Shown: positions 25,534 to 35,308, numbered from the stretch's first letter. The stretch: DNA of 60,216 nt from Verrucomicrobiota bacterium (GCA_028293565.1 JAQGON010000121.1:1-60216); one strand, 5' to 3'. Made by a program: numbers and translations. Notes: generated by a model not told the origin, from the sequence alone.

Positions 25534-26997
25534 CTATTTGGCGATCACTTGGGCATTGGTCGGGGGGGCGTCGGAGGTGGTCGCCAGCTGATAGGCTCCA
25601 ATATCCCATACGCCGCCGCGAACCTTCCCTTCAAAGTCGGTCGCGAAAAGCCCAGGCAAATTCTTGCCCTTACCGATGGCATAACCGCCCGTTTTCACAT
25701 GCAAATCGAACGCGCTGGCATTCACCATCGTCGTAGCACTGCCATTCACCTGTTTAAGCGTCCCGGTCGGGACGTTGAGCGAATTCTGATAATAGGCGTT
25801 ATTCGATTCGGTCGCGAATCCCACATGAGGGGAAGACATCCGGCAATTCTCCCACAGATTATTGACCAACGTGTTGTTGGCGGTCGGCGATTGAAGGATG
25901 ACCGATCCGGAAACGCTGTTAGCCGTCGTTGAGCCCAATCCGTAGAAGGTGTTGTTCGCGATCACCATATTATCCAGATGGACATTTGTATATATGCCGC
26001 GGTCGGACTCGGACCAGATCACCCCCGGGGAAATAACCCGGTAGGTCGAAAGATCGGTTATATAAAAAAGATTGTTATAAATCTGGATGTCGTGGTGGTT
26101 GGATCCGCTCCCGCTCGACAGGAACACAATCATCCCTGAACCGAGAATGTTCCTGAAGACATTGTTGCGGAAGATCAGAAACGCCATCTCGGTCTGCTGG
26201 CCGAGCTGCAATCCCTGCCCGTGCTTGTCCACATCGGTACAGCCGCCGGTTTCGCTCACGACGTTGTTCTCGAACAGGAGCCCATAGTCGGAAAAGCTGG
26301 TCCCTACGAGCTGGGTGAAAATACACCCGTTGGTGGTCACCTCGTGAATCCAGCAATACCCGACATAGATCCCCTTCTTGTTCGTGAAATTGGCATAATA
26401 AATACCTGACGTTCCTCCCGATCCCACCGCAAAGCCGGAGCCTTCGATATTACAGTGGCTGACCGAAAAAGGGCCGGCGCCGTTTTCCAGCAGGATCGCG
26501 TGGCCGGTATCGAGAACGGATGGATTGAGAATGTGGAATCCATGCCCGCTCGTGCCGCTGCCGGTGACGCCGTCGATCGAAATATAACCTTTGTCGAAGT
26601 CGAATGACTGGACCGTGGCGACGGTGGTGGCGTAGCTCGAGGAATAGCCGGTCTCGCCCAGGTTATCGGCATCGTTGGCCTTTTTGATATATATCCAAAG
26701 GGCCCCGTTCAGCGCGACGTTGATGTAGCGGCTTTCGTTGTATGTCCCTCCGGCGACAAAGTACGTGTCGCCCCGTACAAAGGTGGCCGCCGCAAAGGTG
26801 GGCCAGGCGTTGGTCCAGGAAGACCCATCGTTCGTGCCGGCAGCCCCGGCGCGGATATAATGGCGGGCGGCCAGCAAGGGAGTCTGGAGCCCGATCAGCG
26901 AAAATCCGATAAAGGCGAGAGTCCGGAGGGAAAAAAAGCGCAGCCCGAAGCCTGACTTAGCCCGCCGGTCGAAGGAAGATGGTAGTGAATGCATCAT
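25534..26997 (-). CDS. Secreted right-handed parallel beta-helix protein
   Basis: A 487-residue protein. A signal peptide ends around residue 45 (LLAARH). The body has an AGAAGTNDGSSWTNAW start and then many short N-rich turns (GHGFHILN, FENNVV, FRNNVF, IYNNLF, IANNTF) spaced about 22-25 residues, the pattern of a pectate-lyase-like beta-helix. It ends at QVIAK without a sorting tail. In an EPS cluster such proteins act as periplasmic or extracellular lyases, epimerases or hydrolases of the polymer. The catalytic type cannot be read here. It sits between the flippase and polymerase genes. Confidence 0.82.
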   Translation of the reverse strand: MMHSLPSSFDRRAKSGFGLRFFSLRTLAFIGFSLIGLQTPLLAARHYIRAGAAGTNDGSSWTNAWPTFAAATFVRGDTYFVAGGTYNESRYINVALNGALWIYIKKANDADNLGETGYSSSYATTVATVQSFDFDKGYISIDGVTGSGTSGHGFHILNPSVLDTGHAILLENGAGPFSVSHCNIEGSGFAVGSGGTSGIYYANFTNKKGIYVGYCWIHEVTTNGCIFTQLVGTSFSDYGLLFENNVVSETGGCTDVDKHGQGLQLGQQTEMAFLIFRNNVFRNILGSGMIVFLSSGSGSNHHDIQIYNNLFYITDLSTYRVISPGVIWSESDRGIYTNVHLDNMVIANNTFYGLGSTTANSVSGSVILQSPTANNTLVNNLWENCRMSSPHVGFATESNNAYYQNSLNVPTGTLKQVNGSATTMVNASAFDLHVKTGGYAIGKGKNLPGLFATDFEGKVRGGVWDIGAYQLATTSDAPPTNAQVIAK

Positions 26998-27096
26998 GCT
27001 AAAACCTTTGGTCAATTTTCGCGGCAATGCGAGCAGAACTATTTCTTTCCCGGTGGACGGCGGGCCTTGTCTTTCGCCTTTCCTCCCTTCGCCGAA

Positions 27097-28419
27097 TCAG
27101 GCCGAAACCGGAGAGCTTGCCCATTCAAGGTCAGAACGATGGGAAGGCCGCAGCCTCGCGCGCATCGCCGTAATCGCCGTGCCATGGATCGAACCGATGA
27201 CCGCTAAATTTAGGTAAAGAAACATGACCGATTGGTCGAAGTAGGCGACCGTCACCATCGTCGCTACGTGGCCGAAGAGCGCAGCGCCTGTGCACCAGAT
27301 CAGGAATCGCTCATGAAAAGGAGCCTCGAGGCTGAGCTTGAGCGTTTGATGCACGTAACGAAAGCCCGTCCAAAGCGCACAATTGAAAATTATAATGATC
27401 AGCACGCCGCCATGAATGCCGTAGAAAAGGTAATGGTTGGTAATATCCGCATGATCTTCGCTGAAAGATACTCCATAGGGCATCCAGTGACGCGTATAGT
27501 CAGTGCCACCCAGCCACCATTCACTCAAGTGCGTATTGCCGGCTTCAATAATGGCGGCTCGATGGTAGCTTGAGCTGCTTCCCGTCAGATCGATTTTCTC
27601 CAGCAGGTAATAGGCGGGGCGAGTCATCAGAATATTGCACGCAAAATAAAACACCACGGCGGCTCCGCACATCAAGGGCACGAATCGGCGCCAGCGCCAC
27701 ATCACCACCCCGAAGACCGTGATGAAAAAGGTCATCAGCGGGCCGCTCGAACCGCAGGTAAAGGCCATCGCCAGACACGCGACGAGACCCACCTTGGCGG
27801 CGAGGCGATGTCGCGGCCAAATCCCAAGCATGAACGGAACGCATAGGCTACCGACGGTTCCTGCCAGGATCGGGTGTCCAAAAGGGCCTTGGGCCCGATA
27901 CTTTCCTTCGCGCATCAACACCTCCATCGGCACGCCGCCGAGAAATCCAAACATATTGCGATGGGTGACCACTTCGTTGATCATTTCGAGCGCCACCGGG
28001 ACGATGAGCAGCGCAGTGATCTTGAACACCTGGACCAGGTCCTCCGTGTCGCGACAAAATATCCGGAGGAGGAAATAAATTCCCAAAACATTATAGGCCA
28101 TGCCCAGGTGCGTCACGAGCATATCGCCGAGAGGCTTATGAAATACACTGGCAAGGATGAGCCACGTTCCCCACGCAATAATTAGCATGTCCAGTCCCTT
28201 GAGACCGCCGGGCAGCCGCTCGCCACGCATCTTCGCCCGGATAAAACCGACCAATAATAAGACCCGCAGGACCGTAAAATGGAACGGTCCGATATCGAGG
28301 CTTTGGGCATTGGTCATGTAACACGCCCCCATGAGCAGGGGAAGGGGTGACCACCGCCTCGGCAGGACTAATATTCCCGTGACGGTGGCGAAGAGGAAAA
28401 GGGCGGATATGATGTTCAT
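27097..28419 (-). CDS. O-antigen polymerase/ligase-like membrane protein (Wzy)
   Basis: A 440-residue protein with about 11 transmembrane helices and one larger periplasmic loop between about residues 270 and 330 (RAAIIEAGNTHLSEWW to FSEDHADITNHYLFYG). The HADITNHYLFYGIHGG motif resembles the conserved H...N..L......G region of Wzy/WaaL proteins. With the flippase, the Wzc-like protein and the phosphoglycosyltransferases it makes a Wzx/Wzy pathway. Ligase and polymerase cannot be separated by sequence alone; the location favours polymerase. Confidence 0.86.
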   Translation of the reverse strand: MNIISALFLFATVTGILVLPRRWSPLPLLMGACYMTNAQSLDIGPFHFTVLRVLLLVGFIRAKMRGERLPGGLKGLDMLIIAWGTWLILASVFHKPLGDMLVTHLGMAYNVLGIYFLLRIFCRDTEDLVQVFKITALLIVPVALEMINEVVTHRNMFGFLGGVPMEVLMREGKYRAQGPFGHPILAGTVGSLCVPFMLGIWPRHRLAAKVGLVACLAMAFTCGSSGPLMTFFITVFGVVMWRWRRFVPLMCGAAVVFYFACNILMTRPAYYLLEKIDLTGSSSSYHRAAIIEAGNTHLSEWWLGGTDYTRHWMPYGVSFSEDHADITNHYLFYGIHGGVLIIIIFNCALWTGFRYVHQTLKLSLEAPFHERFLIWCTGAALFGHVATMVTVAYFDQSVMFLYLNLAVIGSIHGTAITAMRARLRPSHRSDLEWASSPVSA

Positions 28420-28494
28420 GCAGAGCCGCGCGCGTCTAGGTGTCGCAAAAAAGAGAGGAATGCCTTTGCAAGTGAGAGTGGCGAAAGGGGGGCC

Positions 28495-29433
28495 TTAAAC
28501 GATTGAACGTAGCAAGTGCACCTTCCGAAGAAGATAGGTGGCCGCGAATGCCGAAATTACCGTGGCAATGAGGACCGCGTACGGCGAGTGGGAAATCGGC
28601 GCGGCATGCGTGAAAATGGGAATTAGACCGCCATGCAAAAGATAAGCTCCCAAGCATAGCGAACCTAACGCTGTTATTTGCGGCGAAAGCTTGATGGGCC
28701 GCGAGAAACTCCAGGCAGTAGCCGGAACTGCGACAATGTAGGGCAGGGCAAGTCCAAGATCTGAAAATCCCCCGAGCGCAAAGTAGATAAGGGGTGCGAC
28801 CGAGATAAGGATCAATGGCCAATGGCGCTGCCCGGGCCTCATGGCGCTGGCAATGGCCAAGCCAAACGCGATTCCGGGTGTGGCGTGGATCCATTGCGCC
28901 CAGGGCGGCGACAAAACGGTCGTGCTGCGAAGATGGCCGGCGAAGGCCAGGAGCAAAATTCCAACAGCGAGGAAAACCGATACCGAGCTGCGGACGCTGG
29001 ATCGCCGAGCGATGACGTGAAGGGGAAAGGTTATCGCAGCCACGACGAAAGCGTAGGGCAGGTACCATAACCCAATCCATGGCCCCGCCAGGATTGCCGA
29101 AATGGGATCGGTCGATTGAGGAAGAAGTGGCCGGTGAGTGATAAAATTCCCTGCAAAATAGACGGCGAACCAGAATGCCCATGGTCCCCAATACCGGGGA
29201 AACCGTTTCACGACAAATTGCCAATAAGACGTCGTGCCGATCGATTTTCCGGCAAGAACGCTTGTAACAAGGACGAATACAATAAGTCCGGAATACCCGA
29301 CTCGGCGGAAGGGCATGTCGTCAATATGAAACCAAATCACGCCCGCCGCAGCAAACACTCGCAGAAGTTCAACGCCATCGAATCGCTTGGTTTCCGCGGA
29401 AATTTCGCGACCAGAAGAGGATTGTTCCTTCAT
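28495..29433 (-). CDS. Membrane acyltransferase family 3 (OafA-like)
   Basis: A 312-residue protein with about 10 transmembrane segments. Near the N-terminus FDGVELLRVFAAAGVIWFHIDD matches the family 3 pattern LR..A...V..H, with the catalytic His in WFHIDD. Such enzymes transfer acetyl or other acyl groups to surface polysaccharides at the membrane. It is shorter than usual (about 350), and no SGNH domain is fused. It lies between the polymerase and a GNAT gene. The start at ATG 29433 is preferred; a GTG lies six codons earlier. Confidence 0.83.
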   Translation of the reverse strand: MKEQSSSGREISAETKRFDGVELLRVFAAAGVIWFHIDDMPFRRVGYSGLIVFVLVTSVLAGKSIGTTSYWQFVVKRFPRYWGPWAFWFAVYFAGNFITHRPLLPQSTDPISAILAGPWIGLWYLPYAFVVAAITFPLHVIARRSSVRSSVSVFLAVGILLLAFAGHLRSTTVLSPPWAQWIHATPGIAFGLAIASAMRPGQRHWPLILISVAPLIYFALGGFSDLGLALPYIVAVPATAWSFSRPIKLSPQITALGSLCLGAYLLHGGLIPIFTHAAPISHSPYAVLIATVISAFAATYLLRKVHLLRSIV

Positions 29434-29580
29434 AAGGCCGGAAACGGACACAGGGCGGCGCCGATTTTACGGCGCCGAAAAGCCGCGCTAAAATTGTAAG
29501 ATAAGATCCGGTCAGACATGAAATTCCCTTCAGGGCGGCGACGCACAATCACCTCTGCAGGCGAACCTGTGACTGGCCCC

Positions 29581-30807
29581 CTAGATATCATAGCGAAGCC
29601 AAAACTCCGATTGCGACACACCCAGCCATTTTGGCAGTCGAGGCTGGAGTCTGCGGTACCAGATGCCTCGGACAATTTTCAGCGCCAGTTTAAAGAGGAG
29701 CAGGAAGATGCGCGTCCGAAAATTTCTGATCCCGTCAACTGAAGTTATCTGCCACGTCCCCACTTCGATCTGTTTTCCACCGAGCCGGGTCTTGTATTCG
29801 TAACGGCCGAGTCCGCTGTTGACCTTTGATATCCCGATCGAAATTCCCGATTCGATGAATTTCAGATATGCCGTCGTGCCCAAACCCAAGCGGTCCCATT
29901 GCTGGCCCACCAGCCGCGAAGGCAATAACGCGTGAATCGTGTTGCCCGCGCGATAACAGTACCGGTTGGCCATCAATCGATCATCCAGAAGCAGCCGGAA
30001 GAAGCAGAGCTCCCGGCGGGGATTTTTCAGTCGCACCAGGTCCCGGTGATATGCAATCGCGCGAGGCCAGTCGGCAAAATGCCCGCGCTGTCCCGTTGCA
30101 TTCCATTGCTCGGCATGCTGGAGAAGAAATGTTTCAAATTCCGCCGGGCCGGCGGTTCCGCGCAGGATTTCGTTGTGGACCGAGCCCAAAGACGAGAGCT
30201 GGCGGATTTTTTTAAGGCGGGCTTTCAATTCCTCCTTCCCGAATGTCTTCAGATATTCTTCAAACGTCTCGGGCAGGTCGAAAACGGTGACAACATCGCG
30301 GGAATGCCAGGAGGCTCGATTCATGAACCCGTTGGAGTGGGCGGCCTCGCGAAAGGAATCGGCGGCCGACCATTTCGCCGAAATCGGCCCGAAGGCCAGA
30401 AGATCGACCCCATCGCGCCCGAAAAGCTCCCGCGTGATTTCCATCAACGCCTCCCGCCCGTAAGCCGCCTCGAGCGGCGGATCGAACGCCTGCGGGGGAA
30501 TGTTCGCGCCGACCAGCCGCGCCAGCCGGATTCTTGCCGGCCAGATGCCGATCGTTTCAATGTAGATCGGGACGACCCCGACCAGCTGCTCGCCGCTCTC
30601 GAAAACGAAAATCCGCAGCGTCCTTCCGTTTCCATAGTGTTCCCACCACGTGCGCGACCAGTCGTACATCATGCAAATGTTGCCTCCCAGCCTCACCACT
30701 TTGTCGTCCCAGCGGTCCTCCCACGCCTCCAAGGCCTTGAAGTCGCTCTCGATGCGAACTTTCAGCGGCGGCATGGCGGGAGAGGAGGAGCTAACGTCGT
30801 GTACCAT
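29581..30807 (-). CDS. GNAT-type acyltransferase, CelD/BcsL-like family (copy 2)
   Basis: A 408-residue copy of the EPS-associated GNAT family. The three marker blocks are MMYDWSRTWWEHYG, GHFADWP and GLGRYEYK. It is closer to copy 4 (40.0-41.2 kb) than to copies 1 and 3, since both have DW.RTWWEHYG. One change from the other copies is GHFADWP for GHFGDWP, an alanine for glycine. The ATG at 30807 follows the aminotransferase-like gene by 25 bases on the same strand, so the two are probably co-transcribed. The acyl donor and acceptor are unknown. Confidence 0.8.
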   Translation of the reverse strand: MVHDVSSSSPAMPPLKVRIESDFKALEAWEDRWDDKVVRLGGNICMMYDWSRTWWEHYGNGRTLRIFVFESGEQLVGVVPIYIETIGIWPARIRLARLVGANIPPQAFDPPLEAAYGREALMEITRELFGRDGVDLLAFGPISAKWSAADSFREAAHSNGFMNRASWHSRDVVTVFDLPETFEEYLKTFGKEELKARLKKIRQLSSLGSVHNEILRGTAGPAEFETFLLQHAEQWNATGQRGHFADWPRAIAYHRDLVRLKNPRRELCFFRLLLDDRLMANRYCYRAGNTIHALLPSRLVGQQWDRLGLGTTAYLKFIESGISIGISKVNSGLGRYEYKTRLGGKQIEVGTWQITSVDGIRNFRTRIFLLLFKLALKIVRGIWYRRLQPRLPKWLGVSQSEFWLRYDI

Positions 30808-30832
30808 TGGAACCGTGCGAGGGGGAAACCTC

Positions 30833-32002
30833 CTAGGCGAACTGGGCGACAATTTCGCTGATGTAGCTTAAATGCCGCCCATTCAATTGCTGGTGAATGG
30901 GCAGCGTCACGACATTATTCTTCAGCCAGCAGGCATCCGGAAAGTGGGACCAGGACAAGCTCTTCTGGTGGTACCCTGCCCACCACGGATAGGCGCCGAT
31001 TCCCCGGCGGAGCAGCGCCTCGACGAAACGATCGCGATCCCCGACGACTAATGGCAGCGAAAGCGGACAAACCCTCTCCGGCAGCTTGGGAAAAAGCGGT
31101 TTGACGCGTCCGACACCCCCTAGCGCCTGAGCGAGCCGGACGTAATTATTCCGACGCGCCTCCCGGATTTTTTCCCAGTCAGCGCCTCCCGCCGCCAGCA
31201 AGGCCTGCGGGTGCATGCTTCGGTTTTCGTGCCGCGCCGGATCGAAATAATAACTGTCGGGCATCGGCGGAAACGATCCGTCGTCCGTCGTCGATGGCTT
31301 CCTCCCCAAGCTTTGCTTCGCGGACAGCGCCGCTCCGTAAAGCCCGACCGATTCTAAGGCGCGAAAAGCGGCGGCCCGGACCGACGTGCGGATCTCCCGC
31401 CGAAAGGTGTCCGCCGGCGGAGGCTCCAATGCGAGCACCTTCACTTCGTGCGACTTTGAAAGCGAGAGGAGTCCTCCGTGATGGAATCCCAGCGTCTTCG
31501 GCAGGCTGAATATCGCCGCATCGCTGACTTGGCCGATGGCGCCCGTCTGGCCCTCGCTGAAAAGGGACAGCGCGCAGTCCTCGATCAGCATCACACCATG
31601 CTGGTCACACCATTTTCGCAGGTCCGCCATTGGCTGTTCCCAGCCAAAATAGTGGATCACGTAGACGGCCTTGGTCCGCGACGTTTTTCGTGCGGCCAGA
31701 TCCTTGAAATCGACGGCTCCCTCACGCGTGACGTTGTAGCCGGCAAGGCTTGCGCCCAAATGGAGCAGCGGGTCGATCTCGGATCCGCAGTTGTACGCGG
31801 GGACCAGCACTTCGTCGCCGGCTCCGATTCCGAGGAGCCGGCACGCGAGCGCGATCGCCGTGCGGCCCCGGTAGGTGGCAATCACTTGCCGGTCGCGAAA
31901 TTGCGGCCAGTCCCGGGAAACGGCAACCGGCGAGCCCGCGCGTCGGAACCACTCGGTGGCCGCCACGGCCGGACTGCCGCAATAGAGGGTGCGGTTTACC
32001 AT
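30833..32002 (-). CDS. DegT/DnrJ/EryC1/StrS-like PLP aminotransferase-fold protein (divergent)
   Basis: A 389-residue protein of the sugar aminotransferase fold. Recognisable elements are GRTAIALACRLLGIGAGDEVLVPAYNCGSEIDPLL near the N-terminus and VMLIEDCALSLFSEG with the PLP-binding Asp. FSLPKTLGFHHGGLLSL holds the probable Schiff-base lysine. It differs from the regular DegT enzyme at 50.5-51.7 kb, having SLPK instead of FYPGKNLG. The substrate is unknown. The real start is the ATG at 32002, which overlaps the stop of the GT-GNAT gene in ATGGTAA; the long open frame upstream is only a shadow of that gene. Confidence 0.75.
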   Translation of the reverse strand: MVNRTLYCGSPAVAATEWFRRAGSPVAVSRDWPQFRDRQVIATYRGRTAIALACRLLGIGAGDEVLVPAYNCGSEIDPLLHLGASLAGYNVTREGAVDFKDLAARKTSRTKAVYVIHYFGWEQPMADLRKWCDQHGVMLIEDCALSLFSEGQTGAIGQVSDAAIFSLPKTLGFHHGGLLSLSKSHEVKVLALEPPPADTFRREIRTSVRAAAFRALESVGLYGAALSAKQSLGRKPSTTDDGSFPPMPDSYYFDPARHENRSMHPQALLAAGGADWEKIREARRNNYVRLAQALGGVGRVKPLFPKLPERVCPLSLPLVVGDRDRFVEALLRRGIGAYPWWAGYHQKSLSWSHFPDACWLKNNVVTLPIHQQLNGRHLSYISEIVAQFA

Positions 32003-34218
32003 ACCGCGCGGATCCAGACCACCCAGAGCGGACGGCGAAGGAAGGGAAATTTCCGAGCCGCTCGCACAAAGAGGACCTTGAAATAAACGATATCCAGAAA
32101 CCTGGCCAATAACCTGAACAGGCGCATGCGAACGGTCACGCCAAAGCCGCGGCGCACAAATTCGACCGTGCGCAGCGGTGACTCGGTTCCTCCCAGCTGG
32201 ACCTTGTAGCTGTAGTGCCCGCGGCCGCCTTCGATGACGCGGCTGCCCTCTTCGATCGTCGCGGCGATCATCTTGATCAGCCCCATCCGCCCGAGGCTCG
32301 ACCGATCCCACTTTGCCCCCCACACCCGGGCCGGCAGCCGCCAGTAGCTCGTGCCGCGAAACACGAAACTGAACTGAGAGGAAATGACCTCGTTGTTGGC
32401 GAGGATGCGGTGAAACCGCACCATCCCCTTTGCTCCGAGGACACGCACCAGGTCCCGCGTGTAGGCCTCGGCTCCAGGCCAGTCCCCGAAATGCCCGAGT
32501 TTTCCCTCGGACTGCCATTGGGCGTCGTGCAGTCGGCGAAACTCCTCGAACTCGGCCTCGACCTTCGCCGGGTCCGAAACGGCGTCGAACGCCAGCGGAT
32601 GAAGTGTCGAAAGCTGGGTGACCGTCCGGGTGAAGTTGCCGCGTTGCTGCTTGCCGATGCCTTTGAGATAGTCCTCGAACGAAGCCGGAAGGTGAAAATA
32701 GGTGTTCCCCTCGCTGCCCGAGGTGCGGGTCGTCGCGACGAGCCGGCGCTTCTCCTGCCCAGCGGCGAGGATCTCATCCAGCCGTGCCGCCGTCCCCGCG
32801 AGCGGCCCAAACAGCAGGACGTCGCACGCCTGGTTTCCCAGAAAATGGTCGAGCGCCTGCGAAACCGCGGGGCGCAGTGCGGACGACAGCACCGGGAGAT
32901 TGCACAGATGAATGGTGGAATCCCCTCCGACCATTTTTGCCGCCTTCACCCGCACCGGTCCGAGCCACAGAATCTCCGTGAACGCCGGTATGATCCCGAC
33001 CAGCTCCTCGCCGGAATAAAACAGCAGGAGATGCAGCTGGCGCCGATCCCCGTAATGCTTCCACCAGATCCGGCACCAGTCATAGGTTTGATAGACATCG
33101 CCCCCAGCGCGCACGACAAGGTCGTCCCATTGGTTGCGCAGGGTTTCGGCCGCTTCAAACGAAGCCGTGACGCGCAGGGTCACCGGCCCGGCGCCCGGCT
33201 CCGATTTGACCGGCGATTCCGCGGCCAAGGGATAGGCGACCGCCGCTCCCGGATCGCCTTTGCGCGGGAGCCAGATCGGCCGGAAGAGACCTTTCAGGTG
33301 CGCGAACAGGGCGGTGAACCGGCTGCGCAGCAGCCGTGGCTGCGCGGTCTTTCGCGCAAGGTGAATCACATCCAGTACGATCCATGCCGGCAGGCGGAGC
33401 AAAAAGCCGGCGAGGAGGAAAAGGTTCGCGCACCACGCCACCACGGGCCCGCGCCGCTTGTGCAGCACGAGCACCGGCGACATGCACTCGATGACCCGCA
33501 GCGCGCGCCGCGCTTTTTTCGAGGAAAAGCGATGGAGGTGGATGATGGTGGCGCCGGGAAAATACGTGATCCGCCAGCCGGCGCGCTTGATCCGGCTGCA
33601 CCATTCCTCGTCCTCGCCGTACATGAAGAAGTCTTCGTCGAATCCGCCGACCGCCGCGATGACCCCCCGCGGCAGCATCGCGAAGCAGCCCGCGACGACA
33701 TCGACGTCGGTTGGGTCCTTGAACTGCCGCCGAAAGTACCGGCCAAAGTTGAGGGTCTCCCGACGCACCGATCCCATCGGCAGCACGCGAATCCAAAACA
33801 CCTCCAGCAGATCGTTGAACCGGTAGCAGCTGGTTTGAAACGACCGGTCGGGAAACTCGACCCGGCAGCCGAGCATTCCGATGCCCGGGTTGGCGTCCAG
33901 ATAACGCACCGATTCCTTCAGCGCGTTCGGCAGGACCACGGTGTCGTTGTTCAAAAGCAGCACGTGTCTTCCTCTCGAAACCGCGAACGCCTGATTGTTG
34001 GCCGCGGCGAATCCCCGGTTCTGCTCGTTGCAGAGGATGATGACCTCGGGGTAATCGCGTCGCACCACGGCCACCGATTCGTCGGTGCTCGCGTTGTCCA
34101 CGACTATGACCTCGAAGGTCACTCCCTGCGGCGCACCATGGATTGAGGCGAGGCAGTCCCGCAGGACGACCAAACCGTTCCAGTTGATGATGACGATTGA
34201 GAGATCGGGAGGCGTCAT
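31996..34218 (-). CDS. Fusion: GT2 glycosyltransferase plus CelD/BcsL-like GNAT acyltransferase (copy 3)
   Basis: A 740-residue two-enzyme protein. Residues 1-320 are a WbbL-type family 2 glycosyltransferase: VIINWNG, VVDNAST, LNNDT, then FDEDFFMYGEDEEWCSRIKRAGW, with one hydrophobic patch after residue 265. Residues about 345-740 are a complete copy of the GNAT family, with YQTYDWCRIWWKHYG, GHFGDWP and GRGHYSYK. The GNAT part is closest to copy 1. The two domains are joined in one unbroken frame, with no internal start that would fit a separate gene. This suggests that sugar transfer and acylation are coupled on the same precursor. It starts 7 bases after the FemAB gene and overlaps the next gene by 7 bases. 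Confidence 0.87.
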   Translation of the reverse strand: MTPPDLSIVIINWNGLVVLRDCLASIHGAPQGVTFEVIVVDNASTDESVAVVRRDYPEVIILCNEQNRGFAAANNQAFAVSRGRHVLLLNNDTVVLPNALKESVRYLDANPGIGMLGCRVEFPDRSFQTSCYRFNDLLEVFWIRVLPMGSVRRETLNFGRYFRRQFKDPTDVDVVAGCFAMLPRGVIAAVGGFDEDFFMYGEDEEWCSRIKRAGWRITYFPGATIIHLHRFSSKKARRALRVIECMSPVLVLHKRRGPVVAWCANLFLLAGFLLRLPAWIVLDVIHLARKTAQPRLLRSRFTALFAHLKGLFRPIWLPRKGDPGAAVAYPLAAESPVKSEPGAGPVTLRVTASFEAAETLRNQWDDLVVRAGGDVYQTYDWCRIWWKHYGDRRQLHLLLFYSGEELVGIIPAFTEILWLGPVRVKAAKMVGGDSTIHLCNLPVLSSALRPAVSQALDHFLGNQACDVLLFGPLAGTAARLDEILAAGQEKRRLVATTRTSGSEGNTYFHLPASFEDYLKGIGKQQRGNFTRTVTQLSTLHPLAFDAVSDPAKVEAEFEEFRRLHDAQWQSEGKLGHFGDWPGAEAYTRDLVRVLGAKGMVRFHRILANNEVISSQFSFVFRGTSYWRLPARVWGAKWDRSSLGRMGLIKMIAATIEEGSRVIEGGRGHYSYKVQLGGTESPLRTVEFVRRGFGVTVRMRLFRLLARFLDIVYFKVLFVRAARKFPFLRRPLWVVWIRAVW

Positions 34219-34225
34219 CGGGCGT

Positions 34226-35308
34226 TCAGGCGGGGCTCGCTGCGACCGGATTTGTCTTGGCCTTGCAACGGCGCAGCCATGCGGCGCTGCTCATCACGAT
34301 CCTGCCCAAGGCACCCGACGACCTAGCATGAGCCGGCAACTGCGTCACATCCACGCCGCCGAATCCGCTCTTGAAACTATATCCTCCGGGATTGGTCTCC
34401 GGGTCGATGCCACCAAGATCGTACCCGTGGACGCCGCGCTGCTGCAGCCAGAGGATTGCCTGCCATTGCAGGAAGTACGCGGCCCTGAGTTCGCGCGCCT
34501 GGTCGTTGGTGGCCCCGAGCACATAGATCGCATTATCGCCCATCGCTGAACACACCAGCGCCGCAACCGCGGTCCTGTCCTTCCGCGCTACGAACGTCGT
34601 CATCTTTTGTGCGGCTGGGAGTTCCGCTTGAATTCGGCCGAACTCCTCAACGTCGACCGAGGTCTCAAACTGTTTTTTCTGCCACATCACTTCGTAAAGC
34701 CGGAGAAATTCGCCATACGCCGCGATGCTGTCGCTGACTTCGAACTCGAGCCCGTTTTTCTCTGAGCGGTTGAGGTGGTTACGCCACTTCGGGTCAAGGC
34801 GTTTTCTCATAGCGTCAGGAACAGGTCTCAGGTCAACTAACACCGTGCGATAGGGTGGTACGTCGGGCTGCGGAGTCATTTCCGCGGATGCCAATGCCGC
34901 GGCGTAGGCATCGCCGCGCGGGGTTTCCGGAAAAGCATTGGGAATCAGTTGCAATACGAATCCGCGACGCCGGCCATATTCCGCCTGCAACCGCGACATC
35001 ATTTCGCGGACGATTGCCGGATCGATGGCCTCGCCACGACGCTGGCACAGTGGTCCCCAGCGAAGGTAAGCGATACCCGCCGGCAGCACCGGGACGCGCG
35101 CGATGCGCAGCTGGGCCGCGGCCACCACGGCGCCTCCCGCGCGGATCACCAGGTGGCTCAGGTTTCGCCCGCCCCAGCGAACCGACCCGTAGGCCCACGT
35201 CTGGTAGAGGCTGGCATCGTCGAACTGCGCCACGATTTCACTCCATGACTCCGGAGTCTGGCCGTCCACCTGGACTTCAAAAATGCGCGAAGAAGGAGAA
35301 TTAGTCAC
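34226..35308 (-). CDS. FemAB/FemX-like aminoacyltransferase-family protein (1)
   Basis: A 360-residue protein of the FemABX double-GNAT family. Motifs include SLYQTWAYGSVRWGG, ILRWGPLC-type (YLRWGPLCQRRGEA), and DLGGIDPETNPGGYSFKSGFGG near the C-terminus; that last segment is typical of lipid II:glycine glycyltransferase-like proteins. Such enzymes move amino acids from aminoacyl-tRNA, or acyl groups in EPS-linked relatives, to amino sugars. No peptidoglycan-bridge genes are nearby, so a role on the EPS is more likely than on the wall. The start is a GTG at 35308; longer starts would be TTG and out of family length. Confidence 0.78.
   Translation of the reverse strand: MTNSPSSRIFEVQVDGQTPESWSEIVAQFDDASLYQTWAYGSVRWGGRNLSHLVIRAGGAVVAAAQLRIARVPVLPAGIAYLRWGPLCQRRGEAIDPAIVREMMSRLQAEYGRRRGFVLQLIPNAFPETPRGDAYAAALASAEMTPQPDVPPYRTVLVDLRPVPDAMRKRLDPKWRNHLNRSEKNGLEFEVSDSIAAYGEFLRLYEVMWQKKQFETSVDVEEFGRIQAELPAAQKMTTFVARKDRTAVAALVCSAMGDNAIYVLGATNDQARELRAAYFLQWQAILWLQQRGVHGYDLGGIDPETNPGGYSFKSGFGGVDVTQLPAHARSSGALGRIVMSSAAWLRRCKAKTNPVAASPA

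Noticed and set aside
32003-32518. N-terminal extension of the 30.8-32.0 kb aminotransferase-like frame
   Set aside because: It lies inside the GT-GNAT gene in another frame; the fold begins at the ATG overlapping the GT-GNAT stop.
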